Part shown: one piece after another, positions 44,325 to 53,794 of the stretch
How positions within the stretch are numbered: the stretch's first letter is position 1
How the letters are laid out: each line of letters starts with the position of its first letter
Origin: Flavobacterium sp. BFFFF1
Lineage (GTDB): Bacteria > Bacteroidota > Bacteroidia > Flavobacteriales > Flavobacteriaceae
Length of the DNA stretch: 64,000 nucleotides
Reading direction: 5' to 3'
NCBI RefSeq assembly: GCF_002256285.1
Contig: NZ_NKJE01000003.1
Location: forward strand, 1-64,000
Made by a program: the position numbers and the translations under genes
Notes under the pieces: model-generated
Database searches by the model: none
What the model saw: only the letters and a program-made list of their open reading frames with translations
Told to the model about the DNA's origin: nothing

Positions 44325-45959
44325 CTAGTCATCAAAGCCCATGATGCTGGCGATACCTGTTAATGGTATTACTGCCCAGCGCGGACGAGAATTCAGTTCA
44401 TAGCCCAGTTCATACACTGCTTTTTCGAGAATACAGTATTTCAACAGGAAATCAATTTCGTTTTTATACCCAATATTTAGGTTCCCGCCCTGGGCTACCT
44501 CGGTATACGTTTGGAGGAAAACGCCGACGAAGTATTTAAATAGGATTTCACCGGCCTGGAAAAGCTCCTTTTGTTCGTACGGATACTTGTCTTTGTTATT
44601 AAAAATCGTGGCATAAATAGAGTAATGGAAAGAGCGGAACATGCCGGCCACATCCTTCAACGGTGGCTGTTTTACCTTGCGGTCGCGGATGGTACTTTCT
44701 GGTTCTCCTTCGAAATCGAGCAGGTAAAAGTCATCGCCGTTAACCAATACCTGTCCCAAATGATAATCACCGTGGATGCGGATGCGCTCTGACTTCATTT
44801 TTGTCCAATCGAAATCCAGGAATACTTTTCGGATCTCCTTCTTGTGGTCAAGAAACTGGTTCGCGAGTTCTAAAGACAGTCCTTCGAGTTTATGGAGGTT
44901 ATTTTCCAATATGTTAAGCCGGTTCTGGAATTGGTATGTCAATCGGTTTTTTAACCAGACCGTGTAGTCGCCATTGTAGGTCGTGGGTGTAAACGCGGTA
45001 TCATGAATATCACTACCCAATGCAATATGCATTTCCGCGGTTCTGGTTGCGAGGGTATGCATTCGCACAAAAATACTGAGCCCGGCCCAGTCAATAATTT
45101 CGTGCGGTACTTCATTAATCTTAAGTCTTCGGAAAAGATCAACATCAGGTAGCTTTGAAATTTTTATCTTTTTATGCTTCAGGTTTTCAAAGATGCGGTC
45201 CATCTCATCGAGCATAAACTGCCAGGCATCGCCTTGGTTTGGCACCAATTCCTGCATCAATCCCAAAGTGATATTGCCTTCAGACAGCGTTACACTGATG
45301 CTGCCGGTGTACGCCGGCGAACTTTTAAAATCCATGCGTTCGGTCAAAAAACGACTGATTTCGTAATCAGGATTGGTGCTGATATAAATACGCCTGAAAA
45401 TCTTAAGCACAAAGTTACTGTTGTAGATAATCGACGTATTGCTTTGCTCGACGCCCATAAATTTTGAACTTCGGTATTCGCGATCTTCCAATTTTTCGCC
45501 TTTATGGAACTTCAGTTTTTGGTCGTCCTTGTCCTTGGCACCGGCAATTTTCTCGAAAAGCAGCTTCCTGAAGTCTTCCTGGTGCAGTGCGTCCACAAGA
45601 AATCCTTCGTGCTTACCCATTTTTACCGGTGCAATTACCGTATTGGTGTCCAGTTCGTCTTCAGACATGAACGAAATCGGCATGAAATAGTGCTGGTAAA
45701 AAGCTTCCTTGAAATTCACCTCGAGTAAAACGCCATAATAAGTATTTGTTTTTGACGCAATCTTGAAATAATCAATCACCTCGATGTATTTCAGTGTACT
45801 CGCTTTGCCGCCATACCAACGCTTGTTTATGATGTATTGTTCGAGTATATCTGACGAAAACACTTTCAGGAATTCCTGGTCATCAAATGCGTTTTTCCAT
45901 TCGGTTTTGAATACGAAAGGATTTTGAAAACTATCTTCATTGATGCGACTTTCTTTCAT
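44325..45959 (-). CDS. Putative maltokinase
   Basis: 544 residues. The start region LEQYIINKRWYGGKASTLKYIEVIDYF matches the N-terminal cap of maltokinases (RW-GGK), followed by a kinase fold: NFVLKIFRRIYISTNPDYEISRFL, and the catalytic loop IRIHGDYHLGQVLVNGDDFYLLDFEGEP (HGDYHLGQ and DFEGEP, with Mg-binding Asp). It makes maltose 1-phosphate from maltose and ATP. The start codon overlaps the stop of glgE (TGATG), so the two are translationally coupled. Together they form the kinase-transferase half of the GlgE glucan pathway. Confidence 0.9.
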   Translation of the reverse strand: MKESRINEDSFQNPFVFKTEWKNAFDDQEFLKVFSSDILEQYIINKRWYGGKASTLKYIEVIDYFKIASKTNTYYGVLLEVNFKEAFYQHYFMPISFMSEDELDTNTVIAPVKMGKHEGFLVDALHQEDFRKLLFEKIAGAKDKDDQKLKFHKGEKLEDREYRSSKFMGVEQSNTSIIYNSNFVLKIFRRIYISTNPDYEISRFLTERMDFKSSPAYTGSISVTLSEGNITLGLMQELVPNQGDAWQFMLDEMDRIFENLKHKKIKISKLPDVDLFRRLKINEVPHEIIDWAGLSIFVRMHTLATRTAEMHIALGSDIHDTAFTPTTYNGDYTVWLKNRLTYQFQNRLNILENNLHKLEGLSLELANQFLDHKKEIRKVFLDFDWTKMKSERIRIHGDYHLGQVLVNGDDFYLLDFEGEPESTIRDRKVKQPPLKDVAGMFRSFHYSIYATIFNNKDKYPYEQKELFQAGEILFKYFVGVFLQTYTEVAQGGNLNIGYKNEIDFLLKYCILEKAVYELGYELNSRPRWAVIPLTGIASIMGFDD

Positions 45960-47893
45960 CAGCGTTGAATTTTAAATAAGTGAAAAGGCAAAGCGGGAGT
46001 CAGTTCGACAAAATTCCACTCTTTATCCCAGTAATAACTGTTTCCTGTGATTTGGTCGATGATATTCAACGGATTGTTCCCCAGCGCAGCGATTGGGATG
46101 CGCACCATTGCCTGAACCGGATTATCCCCATCCAGACTAACGACCATCAATGTTTCATTTTGCTTCGCATCGTCAAATTTATAGTACGCCATTACTTGTT
46201 CGTTGTTCGTATCACAAAAAACGATGTTATTTGTTTGCTGCAGGGATTCCTGCTCTCTCCGAATCCTGTTTAGACGTGTGATGAGCATCGTCAGTTTGTT
46301 TTTGACCGTCCAATCCCAGCAATAATATTCATACTTCTCGGAATTGAGATACTCTTCTTTGCCCGGTGCCATGGGTTCGCAAACCATGTACTCAAACACA
46401 GGCCCGTAAAGTCCAATACTCGAGCTTAAGGTTGCTGCGAGGAAGTACTTCTGCAGGTGTACGGATTCCTTGCCGCTTTGCAGTGAAAACGGATTGATAT
46501 CCGGGGTGTTAGGCCAGAAATTCGGACGGTAAAACTCCTTTTGTTCTGTTTGCGTCAGTTCTTCCAGGTATTGCGTAATTTCTGCTTTGGTATCACGCCA
46601 GGTAAAATAAGTATATGATTGGCTAAAACCCTGCTTGGCCAACTCGTTCATGATTTTGGGTCTTGTAAACGCTTCCGCCAAAAACAGCACATCGGGATGT
46701 TTTTTCTTAATTTCTGCGATGAGCCAACCCCAGAAATAAAATGGCTTCGTGTGGGGATTATCTACCCTGAAAACACGGATGTCACACTCTTCAATCCAAA
46801 ACAATGCAACATCCAGCAATTCTTTCCACAGGTTTTTCCAATCTGAGGACTCAAAATAAATGGGCTGGATGTCCTGGTATTTTTTGGGTGGATTTTCTGC
46901 ATATTGTACGGTTCCATCCGGTCGCCATTTAAACCATTGCGGAAACTCCTTCACATAAGGATGGTCCGGAGCGGCCTGAAGCGCATAATCCATTGCGATT
47001 TCAATGCCCATTTCTTTTGCCTTTTTGACCAGCGATTTAAAATCCTCAATAGACCCCAGCTCAGGATGTGTTGACTTGTGTCCGCCATACTGCGACCCAA
47101 TTCCCCAGGGCGACCCAACATCGCCCGGCTGCGCATCGGTGGCATTGTTCTTCCCCTTCCGGTTGACTTCCCCAATCGGATGTATTGGCGGAAAATACAA
47201 GGTATCAAAGCCCATTTCCGCTACCCGTGGCAACAATTGCTCGCAATCCTTAAAGGTACCGTGTTTGCCTTTTTCAGCCGATGCAGACCGCGGAAAAAAC
47301 TCATACCAGGTGCTGAATAATGCCTTTTTACGATCCACGTATACTTTGAGTTCTATGGATTGGTTTGATAAAAATTTAGTGGGATACTTTTTGAAAATCC
47401 CGGTGAGTTCCAGCGAAGTTGCTTCGTTAACTGCCTGATTGTAATCGGTAGCATTCGTAAAATGCGCTGACACTTTTTTTAAGTAAGCCTTCTCTGTTGC
47501 TGTCGCGGATTTCAAAATATCCTTTATATATTCCGCTCCTTCTAGCAGTTCTGACTTCACATGCTGGCTGTCATGAATCTTCCTTTCGGTGCCATGCTGC
47601 CAGTTCAGCGCATAGTCTACCCAGCCTTCAACCAAATACGTGTAATACCCTTGTTTTTCCACCGTAAATTCAGCAGTCCACGAATCATTCCCCTCCTGTT
47701 CCATCCGAACTTCCTGCCAGTTTTTATCTTTTTCATGCCGGTACTTTACACAGCATTCCACAACATCGTGTCCATCAGCAAAGACATCAGCGGTTACTGT
47801 CACTTTCTGACCGGTGATTCTCTTCACAGCGAAAGCACCCCCATCCAGTTGAGGCATCACATTTTCAATAATTATGCGGGTTTGGTTCTGCAT
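45959..47893 (-). CDS. glgE: Alpha-1,4-glucan:maltose-1-phosphate maltosyltransferase
   Basis: 644 residues of GH13 subfamily 3. An N-terminal beta-sandwich domain (about 1-170) is followed by the catalytic barrel: GFDTLYFPPIHPIGEVNRKGKNN, IAMDYALQAAPDHPYVKE, nucleophile Asp378 in VFRVDNPHTKPF, acid/base Glu407 in FLAEAFTRP, and a C-terminal all-beta domain. It extends alpha-1,4-glucans from maltose 1-phosphate. Its partner maltokinase is coupled downstream; trehalose synthase, which often supplies the maltose, is not in this window. Confidence 0.96.
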   Translation of the reverse strand: MQNQTRIIIENVMPQLDGGAFAVKRITGQKVTVTADVFADGHDVVECCVKYRHEKDKNWQEVRMEQEGNDSWTAEFTVEKQGYYTYLVEGWVDYALNWQHGTERKIHDSQHVKSELLEGAEYIKDILKSATATEKAYLKKVSAHFTNATDYNQAVNEATSLELTGIFKKYPTKFLSNQSIELKVYVDRKKALFSTWYEFFPRSASAEKGKHGTFKDCEQLLPRVAEMGFDTLYFPPIHPIGEVNRKGKNNATDAQPGDVGSPWGIGSQYGGHKSTHPELGSIEDFKSLVKKAKEMGIEIAMDYALQAAPDHPYVKEFPQWFKWRPDGTVQYAENPPKKYQDIQPIYFESSDWKNLWKELLDVALFWIEECDIRVFRVDNPHTKPFYFWGWLIAEIKKKHPDVLFLAEAFTRPKIMNELAKQGFSQSYTYFTWRDTKAEITQYLEELTQTEQKEFYRPNFWPNTPDINPFSLQSGKESVHLQKYFLAATLSSSIGLYGPVFEYMVCEPMAPGKEEYLNSEKYEYYCWDWTVKNKLTMLITRLNRIRREQESLQQTNNIVFCDTNNEQVMAYYKFDDAKQNETLMVVSLDGDNPVQAMVRIPIAALGNNPLNIIDQITGNSYYWDKEWNFVELTPALPFHLFKIQR

Positions 47894-47966
47894 TTTTAGT
47901 TAATTTTATGATTTCTAAATTAATAAAAAATGCAGAACATAATAACTTGCGGTAAAAATTAGTGGA

Positions 47967-48830
47967 ATGACAAAGAATACCAAGAAACCTGCGCAATCTT
48001 TGAAGATTCCTAAGGCAATTATTGTTACCGGTAAATTATTATCGTTCATTTCACTAAATCTTGCTACCCGTTTCGCCGCAAGGCTTTTCACCACGCCCAT
48101 CCGCCACCGAATCCCACGCCGTGAAGTGGAAATGGACACGGGAAGCAGACAGACATTATTACAGATACCACAAATAGACAAAAACATTGTCGTATATGAA
48201 TTCGGAGAAAGCGAAAGAAAAATACTGTTGGTACATGGTTGGTCAGGCCGTGGCACGCAATTGGTCAGGATCGCAGAAGCGTTGCTTAAAGAAGGATACG
48301 CCACGGTAAGCTTTGACGCTCCCGCACATGGTAAATCGTCGGGAAAAACGACGCTGATGCCGGAGTTCATTGTCTGTATTGAAGAAATCAACAAACTTTA
48401 CGGCCCATTTGAAACGGCTGTAGGGCATTCGCTTGGCGGCATGTCGTTGCTGAATGCGGTTCGAAAAGGCTTTCCCTTAAGCCGTCTCGTGATTATCGGT
48501 AGCGGAGATGTCATTAAGGACATCATGGACCATTTTATCATGGCGCTGCAGCTCGACGGTCGGATCAGCGAAATGATGCGGATCTATTTCGAAAAAAAAT
48601 TTGGAGAAACCATGGAAAGTTATTCTTCGTATCTTGCGGCGCAAACAATCGACATCCCCGTGCTTGTAATACATGACAACGACGATGCGGATGTTGACGT
48701 AAAATGTGGCATCCACATCCATAAACACCTGAAAAAAGGTGAACTGAAAATCACCCGGGGTTTGGGACACCGGAAAATTTTGGGAGACCGTGAGGTTATT
48801 GAAAATATTGTCGAATTTATTAAACGTTAA
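47967..48830 (+). CDS. Alpha/beta hydrolase
   Basis: 287 residues. The hydrolase core is RKILLVHGWSGRGTQLVRIAEALLKEGYATVSFDAPAHGKSSG with the oxyanion HGWSGRG, the nucleophile elbow AVGHSLGGMSLLNAV (Ser), acid region VIHDNDDADVD and His in GLGHRKILGD. The N-terminus (about 45 residues) has a hydrophobic helix and basic residues, perhaps a membrane anchor. Substrate unknown. The exported methionine sulfoxide reductase gene follows 10 bp downstream. Confidence 0.88.
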   Translation: MTKNTKKPAQSLKIPKAIIVTGKLLSFISLNLATRFAARLFTTPIRHRIPRREVEMDTGSRQTLLQIPQIDKNIVVYEFGESERKILLVHGWSGRGTQLVRIAEALLKEGYATVSFDAPAHGKSSGKTTLMPEFIVCIEEINKLYGPFETAVGHSLGGMSLLNAVRKGFPLSRLVIIGSGDVIKDIMDHFIMALQLDGRISEMMRIYFEKKFGETMESYSSYLAAQTIDIPVLVIHDNDDADVDVKCGIHIHKHLKKGELKITRGLGHRKILGDREVIENIVEFIKR

Positions 48831-48840
48831 ATATTATTTT

Positions 48841-49320
48841 ATGAAAAAAACGCTGTTTTTAATTTTATCAATTTGCAGTTTTGCCGTTGCTGGCGCACAG
48901 GAAATCAAAACTTCCAACACGTCAGGATTTGAAGTGGAAAAAACGGATGCCGAATGGAAAAAACAACTTACTCCTGAACAATACGAAGTGTTGCGTAATA
49001 AAGGAACCGAAAAACCAAACACCGGCGCGTATGTAAATAATTTTGAAAAAGGAACCTATGTTTGCGCCGCTTGTGGAAATCTGATTTTTAATTCTGATGC
49101 TAAATTTAAGTCTGACTGCGGATGGCCAACTTTCGACAAGGCTGTAAAAAACTCCATCATTTTCGTGGCAGATGACAGCACGGGCACCGTTCGTACAGAA
49201 GCAGCCTGTTCACGTTGTGGAAGTCATTTAGGTCATGTTTTTGATGATGGCCCTGCGAAAACGACGGGAAAGCGTTTTTGCACCAATTCTGTCGCGATAA
49301 AATTTGTTGCTGAGAAATAA
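48841..49320 (+). CDS. msrB: Exported methionine-(R)-sulfoxide reductase B
   Basis: 159 residues from the ATG at 48841, which starts a signal peptide (MKKTLFLILSICSFAVAGAQ). MsrB signatures: TDAEWKKQLTPEQYEVLRNKGTEKPNTGAY, the Zn-binding CAACG and CSRCGSHLGHVFDDGP, and the catalytic Cys in RFCTNSVAIKF. It reduces free or protein-bound methionine-R-sulfoxide in the periplasm. A second, cytoplasmic copy follows 72 bp downstream; the two share the fold but differ in the N-terminus. Confidence 0.96.
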   Translation: MKKTLFLILSICSFAVAGAQEIKTSNTSGFEVEKTDAEWKKQLTPEQYEVLRNKGTEKPNTGAYVNNFEKGTYVCAACGNLIFNSDAKFKSDCGWPTFDKAVKNSIIFVADDSTGTVRTEAACSRCGSHLGHVFDDGPAKTTGKRFCTNSVAIKFVAEK

Positions 49321-49392
49321 GATACCTTAAATGGTTGTGCTTTTTTTAAATAATTCCATTATTCGGGCGGCTAACGCTGTTAACTAAAGACT

Positions 49393-49785
49393 ATGAAATA
49401 TCCAGTTGAAAAATCGGAATCACAGTGGAAAGAAGAACTTGGTCCCGACCGTTATAGGATTTTGCGCCAGAAAGGAACGGAATTCCCTCATAGCGGACAG
49501 TATAACCTGCATTATGCCAAGGGAACCTATTGCTGTGGCGCGTGTGGGGAACCGTTGTTTGAAAGCAATTCGAAATTTGATGCCCATTGTGGGTGGCCGT
49601 CTTTTGACGAATCGATTCCGGGAAAAGTAGAATACATTCAGGACCGCACCCATGGTATGATCAGGACAGAAATTGTATGTGCGAATTGCGGAAGCCATCT
49701 GGGACATGTCTTTGATGACGGTCCTACAGATACTGGCCAGCGTTACTGCGTTAATTCGCTTTCTATTGACTTTAAAGACGAATAA
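49393..49785 (+). CDS. msrB: Cytoplasmic methionine-(R)-sulfoxide reductase B
   Basis: 130 residues without a signal peptide. SESQWKEELGPDRYRILRQKGTEFPHSGQYNLHYAKGTYCCGACGEPLFESNSKFDAHCGWPSFDE, then CANCGSHLGHVFDDGP and the catalytic RYCVNSLSIDF. Both Zn CxxC pairs are present. It repairs cytoplasmic methionine-R-sulfoxide. The 72 bp between the two copies contain a decayed string of the cassette core type (GTGCTTTTTTTAAATAATTCC) and GGCGGCTAACG. Confidence 0.96.
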   Translation: MKYPVEKSESQWKEELGPDRYRILRQKGTEFPHSGQYNLHYAKGTYCCGACGEPLFESNSKFDAHCGWPSFDESIPGKVEYIQDRTHGMIRTEIVCANCGSHLGHVFDDGPTDTGQRYCVNSLSIDFKDE

Positions 49786-49786
49786 A

Positions 49787-49820
49787 AAAAAAGCCAGTGC
49801 AAAAACACTGGCTTTTTTTC
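49787..49820. terminator. Bidirectional terminator
   Basis: Stem GCCAGTG / CACTGGC extended by A and T tracts on both sides, loop CAAAAA; serves msrB and the convergent SIMPL gene. Confidence 0.9.
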
Positions 49821-49821
49821 T

Positions 49822-50517
49822 CTATTTGCCGGGCTTGAGTATATAACTCACGCTGACATTTGCTGTAATTTCTATTTCTCCGGCAGCAAGGGTTTCATTT
49901 CTTCCCATTACTGAATCTGCCATTTTCATCGCCATTTCGTTGTACATCGGCCTTGGATAATCTATCTGTGAATTGTCGACTACGGTAAACGCTTCTCCTA
50001 AGCTTTGCCCTAAAGCACTCACAAGGTCATCTGCCTTAAGACGGGCGTTTCGTATGGCTGACCTCCGCGCCTCGGATTTATGATACTCGAGCATCGAGGT
50101 TTTGAACTCAACTCCTGAAATATTGTTCACACCGGTATCGGTAAGGCCTTCCATTAATTCATCGTATTTTGAAAGATCTTTTAGCAAAACAGTAATCGTT
50201 TGTGTTGCCTGGTAGTTGTGTTTTCTTTTCTCATAATCATAATTATCGTAAAGGCTGACGCGCTGGGTTTGATAATTTTCTTTCGCAATATTCATCTTTT
50301 TAATATACTTTAATACGGCGTCGACCTTGGTGTCATTCTCTTTCTTTACATCAGCCGATTTTGTCCCGTTTGAAACAATGGAAACGGAAATGCTTACCTG
50401 GTCTGGTGCGACTCTTACTTTACCTTCCCCATTCACGGTCAACAAAGGAATTGGCCTATCCTGCGCATGCGCGGCAGAAATAAAAAGCAATGCAAATAAC
50501 AAAATGGTCTTTTTCAT
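49822..50517 (-). CDS. SIMPL domain (DUF541) periplasmic protein
   Basis: 231 residues with a signal peptide (MKKTILLFALLFISAAHAQ). The SIMPL/DUF541 pattern is complete: PLLTVNGEGKVRVAPDQVSISVSIVSNGTKSADVKKENDTKVDAVLKYIKKMNIAKENYQTQRVSLYDNY, VLLKDLSKYDELMEGLTDTGVNNISGVEFKTS, then EITANVSVSYILKPGK. Members are linked with oxidative stress response or interact with signalling kinases, without known enzymatic activity. Confidence 0.93.
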   Translation of the reverse strand: MKKTILLFALLFISAAHAQDRPIPLLTVNGEGKVRVAPDQVSISVSIVSNGTKSADVKKENDTKVDAVLKYIKKMNIAKENYQTQRVSLYDNYDYEKRKHNYQATQTITVLLKDLSKYDELMEGLTDTGVNNISGVEFKTSMLEYHKSEARRSAIRNARLKADDLVSALGQSLGEAFTVVDNSQIDYPRPMYNEMAMKMADSVMGRNETLAAGEIEITANVSVSYILKPGK

Positions 50518-50566
50518 AAAAAAATGTTTTTTTGGGTTTATATTAAAATGAAGGGTAATTTACGAA

Positions 50567-51193
50567 TTATATTTTCCCGAGTTTCGCCATTATGAATAAT
50601 ATAACAATTGGAACTGTCAGGAACAAGACGATGCCGGGTCTGTCAGAGATCAAACCGGGATGCGCAGCAAGGGTGATCAACATCCCGCCAATAGCGCCAC
50701 CAAAATGCGCGGTATGACCGATGTTGTCTTTTTTGGTCTTCATTCCGTAAATGGAAAAAAGAAGGTAAATTAAACCAAAGAGATAAGCCGGAATAAAATT
50801 GATGCGCATGTCAGGCTCAAATAAAATGGACGCATAAAGCACCCCAGTCGTCGCACCAGATGCTCCAACGGCGCGATAACTGTAATCATCCTTGTGAAAT
50901 ACCATCGTCAGGAGGCTGCCAAACAGCAGGCTCACGAAGTATACCAAAAGAAATCCGAACGGGCCACTGTAGCCTATCACAACCGGGCCAAACAAATATA
51001 ACGCTAGCATATTCAATGCCAGGTGCATAAAGTCGACGTGTAAAAACGCCGAAGAAAACATCCGGTATTGTTCGCCCGCCCTGATGCTTCCCACGTGAAA
51101 TTCGTATTTCCTGAAAAAGGCCGCGTCCTCAAACCCCTTGAAACTCACAAGCGCGTTGGCGGCAATTAAAACAATCAAATAAGTAATGCTCAT
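50567..51193 (-). CDS. Rhomboid-family intramembrane serine protease
   Basis: 208 residues from the ATG at 51193. Six membrane helices; the catalytic serine is in AVGASGATTGVLYASI (Ser112) and the catalytic His in HTAHFGGAIGG (His163); the loop-1 signature EQYRMFSSAFLHVDFMHLALNMLALYLFG matches rhomboids (F-H-D--HL--NM). It cuts membrane proteins near their transmembrane segments. Physiological target unknown. Confidence 0.94.
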   Translation of the reverse strand: MSITYLIVLIAANALVSFKGFEDAAFFRKYEFHVGSIRAGEQYRMFSSAFLHVDFMHLALNMLALYLFGPVVIGYSGPFGFLLVYFVSLLFGSLLTMVFHKDDYSYRAVGASGATTGVLYASILFEPDMRINFIPAYLFGLIYLLFSIYGMKTKKDNIGHTAHFGGAIGGMLITLAAHPGLISDRPGIVLFLTVPIVILFIMAKLGKI

Positions 51194-51291
51194 TGTAAAG
51201 GTTTTGGTTACAAAATTAGGTAAATGGATGTTAACACATTCCAAAACAAAATTAATACAAAGATTAAAAGTATATTTGCAAAAAAAATTCT

Positions 51292-52194
51292 ATGCAGCTT
51301 CTTGCTTTCGTATTGGCATACCCATTTTTATGGTGTGTTTCGATGTTGCCATTTCGTGCATTATATATATTCTCCGATATCATCTGTTTCTTTGTGTACC
51401 ATGTCTTTGGCTACAGAAAACAAACGGTACGGAAAAACCTCGAAATTGCACTGCCTCACTTATCCATAACCGAAAGGCGTACCATAGAAAAAAAATTTTT
51501 CCGGCACATGTGCGATATGTTCCTCGAGATGATTAAAACCATGAATATCTCGGACAAGGAAATTAAGGACCGTTTCGTTTTCACAAACATGGAAATGATC
51601 CGCGAATATGAGGAAAAAGGAAAAAGTGTCGCTTTGCTGTGTGCGCACTACGCCAGTTGGGAATGGCTCGTTGTGATGGCAAAATACACCAGTTTCAGAA
51701 GTATTGCCATCTATAAAAAAATAGGGAACAAATATTTTGACAAACTGGTGCGTAAAATACGTTCCAGACTCCACGCCGAATTGGTCGAGTCGAAAAAATC
51801 CATAGAACTCATTCAATACAACAACGCAAATAAAATCAAGGCGTTTTATGGGTTTGCAAGCGATCAGTCGCCACAGCTTTCCAAAGCAAAGTACTGGGAC
51901 CAGTTTATGGGACTCGTACACACCGGAGCTGAAATGCTTGCCAAAAAATTAGATCTTAATGTGCTTTTTGTAAAAGTGGAGAAAGTGAAACGCGGCCATT
52001 ATCAGGCCACATTGATGCCATTGGTAGAGAACCCTAAATCAGTTCCTGATTACGAAATCACCAGCATTTACCTGAGGGAAGTTGAAAAACAGATTCTCGA
52101 AGCGCCGGAATATTACTTTTGGACGCACAACCGATGGAAACATTCAGGAAAAAAGAAAGCTACTGATAAAACCATGAATGTACCAACGCTTTAA
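51292..52194 (+). CDS. Lysophospholipid/lipid A acyltransferase (LpxL/HtrB-like)
   Basis: 300 residues. An N-terminal membrane helix (MQLLAFVLAYPFLWCVSMLPFRALYIFSDIICFFVYHVF), then RKNLEIALPHLSITERRTIEKKFFRHMCDMFLE and the catalytic HX4E motif LLCAHYASWEW (His119, Glu124); GASDQSP-type FASDQSPQ and FMGLVHTGAEMLAKKL are family features. It adds a secondary acyl chain to lipid A or related envelope lipids. The 3' end overlaps the convergent aminotransferase gene by 35 bp. Confidence 0.92.
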   Translation: MQLLAFVLAYPFLWCVSMLPFRALYIFSDIICFFVYHVFGYRKQTVRKNLEIALPHLSITERRTIEKKFFRHMCDMFLEMIKTMNISDKEIKDRFVFTNMEMIREYEEKGKSVALLCAHYASWEWLVVMAKYTSFRSIAIYKKIGNKYFDKLVRKIRSRLHAELVESKKSIELIQYNNANKIKAFYGFASDQSPQLSKAKYWDQFMGLVHTGAEMLAKKLDLNVLFVKVEKVKRGHYQATLMPLVENPKSVPDYEITSIYLREVEKQILEAPEYYFWTHNRWKHSGKKKATDKTMNVPTL

Positions 52195-53656
52195 TACTTG
52201 AAGCCTCATTCTTGTGTGAAAATTCATTGGTCTTACTGTCATATACATAGTCTTTCGACCATTGTTCATGATTTTGCGCTAACGCCCTAATGCTTTCACA
52301 TACAAACCTGATTTCGTCATTGTTGGTAGTGGGATGAATCGACATCCTCACCCATCCCGGCTTGTCTATTAAATTCCCGGAGTCAATTTTGCAGGTCAGT
52401 AAATGTGATCTCTCCTGATCCACATTTAAAAGATAGTGCCCATAAGTTCCCGCACAACTGCAGCCGCCGCGGGTTTGTATCCCAAAACGATCATTCAGTA
52501 TCTTAACCGCCAGATTGAAATGCAGGTTATCGATGTAAAAGGAAATAACGCCCAACCTTTCTTTGTGCTGTGCCGCAAGTATTCTTATGTTATCGATAGG
52601 TTTCAAATCCGCGAAGATGTAATCCACGATTTCGCGCTCGCGGGACAGGATCTTGTCAACGCCCATCTCTTCTTTCAGCCTTACCGCCAAAGCCGTTCTG
52701 ATAGCCTGTAAAAAACCAGGTGTACCCCCATCTTCCCGATCTTCGATATTGTCGACATATTTATGCTCGCCCCATGGATTCGTCCAGCTTACCGTTCCAC
52801 CGCCAGGGTTATCCGGAATCATATTGTGGTATAATTTCTTATTGAACACGAGAACACCCGTAGTTCCGGGACCACCCAGAAATTTATGCGGTGAAAAGAA
52901 AATCGCGTCAAGATAGGCCTCTGGATCTTCCGGATGCATGTCTATGTTTACGTAAGGCCCTGAACACGCAAAATCAACAAAACACAAGCCATTTTCACGA
53001 TGCATCAGTTTTGCCACTTCATGATAGGGCGTCTTGATTCCCGTAACGTTGGAACAGGAAGTCACTGACGCAATCTTGAGTGTCCTGTCGCGGTATTTCT
53101 CAAGAAGATGCGTAAAATTGTTTAGACAGAATAATCCTTTTTCACAAGCCGGTACCACAACAACCTCTGCTATGGTTTCAAGCCATGAAGTTTGGTTCGA
53201 ATGGTGTTCCATGTGCGAGATAAAAACCACAGGGCGGTCATTTTTTGGGATATCTGCCGTGTAGGGCTTCAGGCTTTCAGGCACTTTTAGGCCGAGAATC
53301 CGCTGAAACTTGTTTACAACTCCGGTCATTCCGGTACCATCGTTAATTAAAACGTCATCCGGCCCTGCATTCACATGCCGTTTAATAATCTTCCTTGCTT
53401 CATGATAAGCCAAAGTCATTGCTGTGCCGGAAACCGTGGTTTCGGTATGGGTATTTGCCACAAAAGGCCCAAAATCCGAGATCATTTTCTCTTCAATGGG
53501 TCGGTAAAGTCGGCCACTGGCAGTCCAATCGGTGTAAATGATTTTTTTTCGTCCAAAAGGCGAATCAAATTCCTGATCTATCCCAATAATATTATGCCGG
53601 AATTTTTGAAAATAGCTTTCTAAAGTGGTGTCGGTACCTTTTTCTACAGCAATCAT
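52160..53656 (-). CDS. Aminotransferase class V / cysteine desulfurase-like PLP enzyme
   Basis: 498 residues. The start IIGIDQEFDSPFGRKKIIYTDWTASGRLYRPIEEKM and THTETTVSGTAMTLAYHEARKIIKRHVNAGPDDVLIN are typical for the class-V fold. FVDFACSGPYVNIDMHP contains the PLP-binding Asp region and DAIFFSPHKFLGGPGTTGVLVFNKKLY the Schiff-base lysine. The long form (near 500 residues) with TRGGCSCAGTYGHYLL near the end is commonly found in Bacteroidota and not biochemically assigned; a Cys-rich loop could transfer sulfur. Confidence 0.87.
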   Translation of the reverse strand: MIAVEKGTDTTLESYFQKFRHNIIGIDQEFDSPFGRKKIIYTDWTASGRLYRPIEEKMISDFGPFVANTHTETTVSGTAMTLAYHEARKIIKRHVNAGPDDVLINDGTGMTGVVNKFQRILGLKVPESLKPYTADIPKNDRPVVFISHMEHHSNQTSWLETIAEVVVVPACEKGLFCLNNFTHLLEKYRDRTLKIASVTSCSNVTGIKTPYHEVAKLMHRENGLCFVDFACSGPYVNIDMHPEDPEAYLDAIFFSPHKFLGGPGTTGVLVFNKKLYHNMIPDNPGGGTVSWTNPWGEHKYVDNIEDREDGGTPGFLQAIRTALAVRLKEEMGVDKILSREREIVDYIFADLKPIDNIRILAAQHKERLGVISFYIDNLHFNLAVKILNDRFGIQTRGGCSCAGTYGHYLLNVDQERSHLLTCKIDSGNLIDKPGWVRMSIHPTTNNDEIRFVCESIRALAQNHEQWSKDYVYDSKTNEFSHKNEASSIKALVHSWFYQ

Positions 53657-53794
53657 TTCAGAAGAATTTAGGCCGTAAATATATGATTTTTTAGGGATTC
53701 AATTCACGGTAGTTGTCATCTTCCTATTATTGACAAACTTTATAATACGGCTGCATGGTATTTTTTAGTTATTTTGGCATCTCAAAAATTACAA

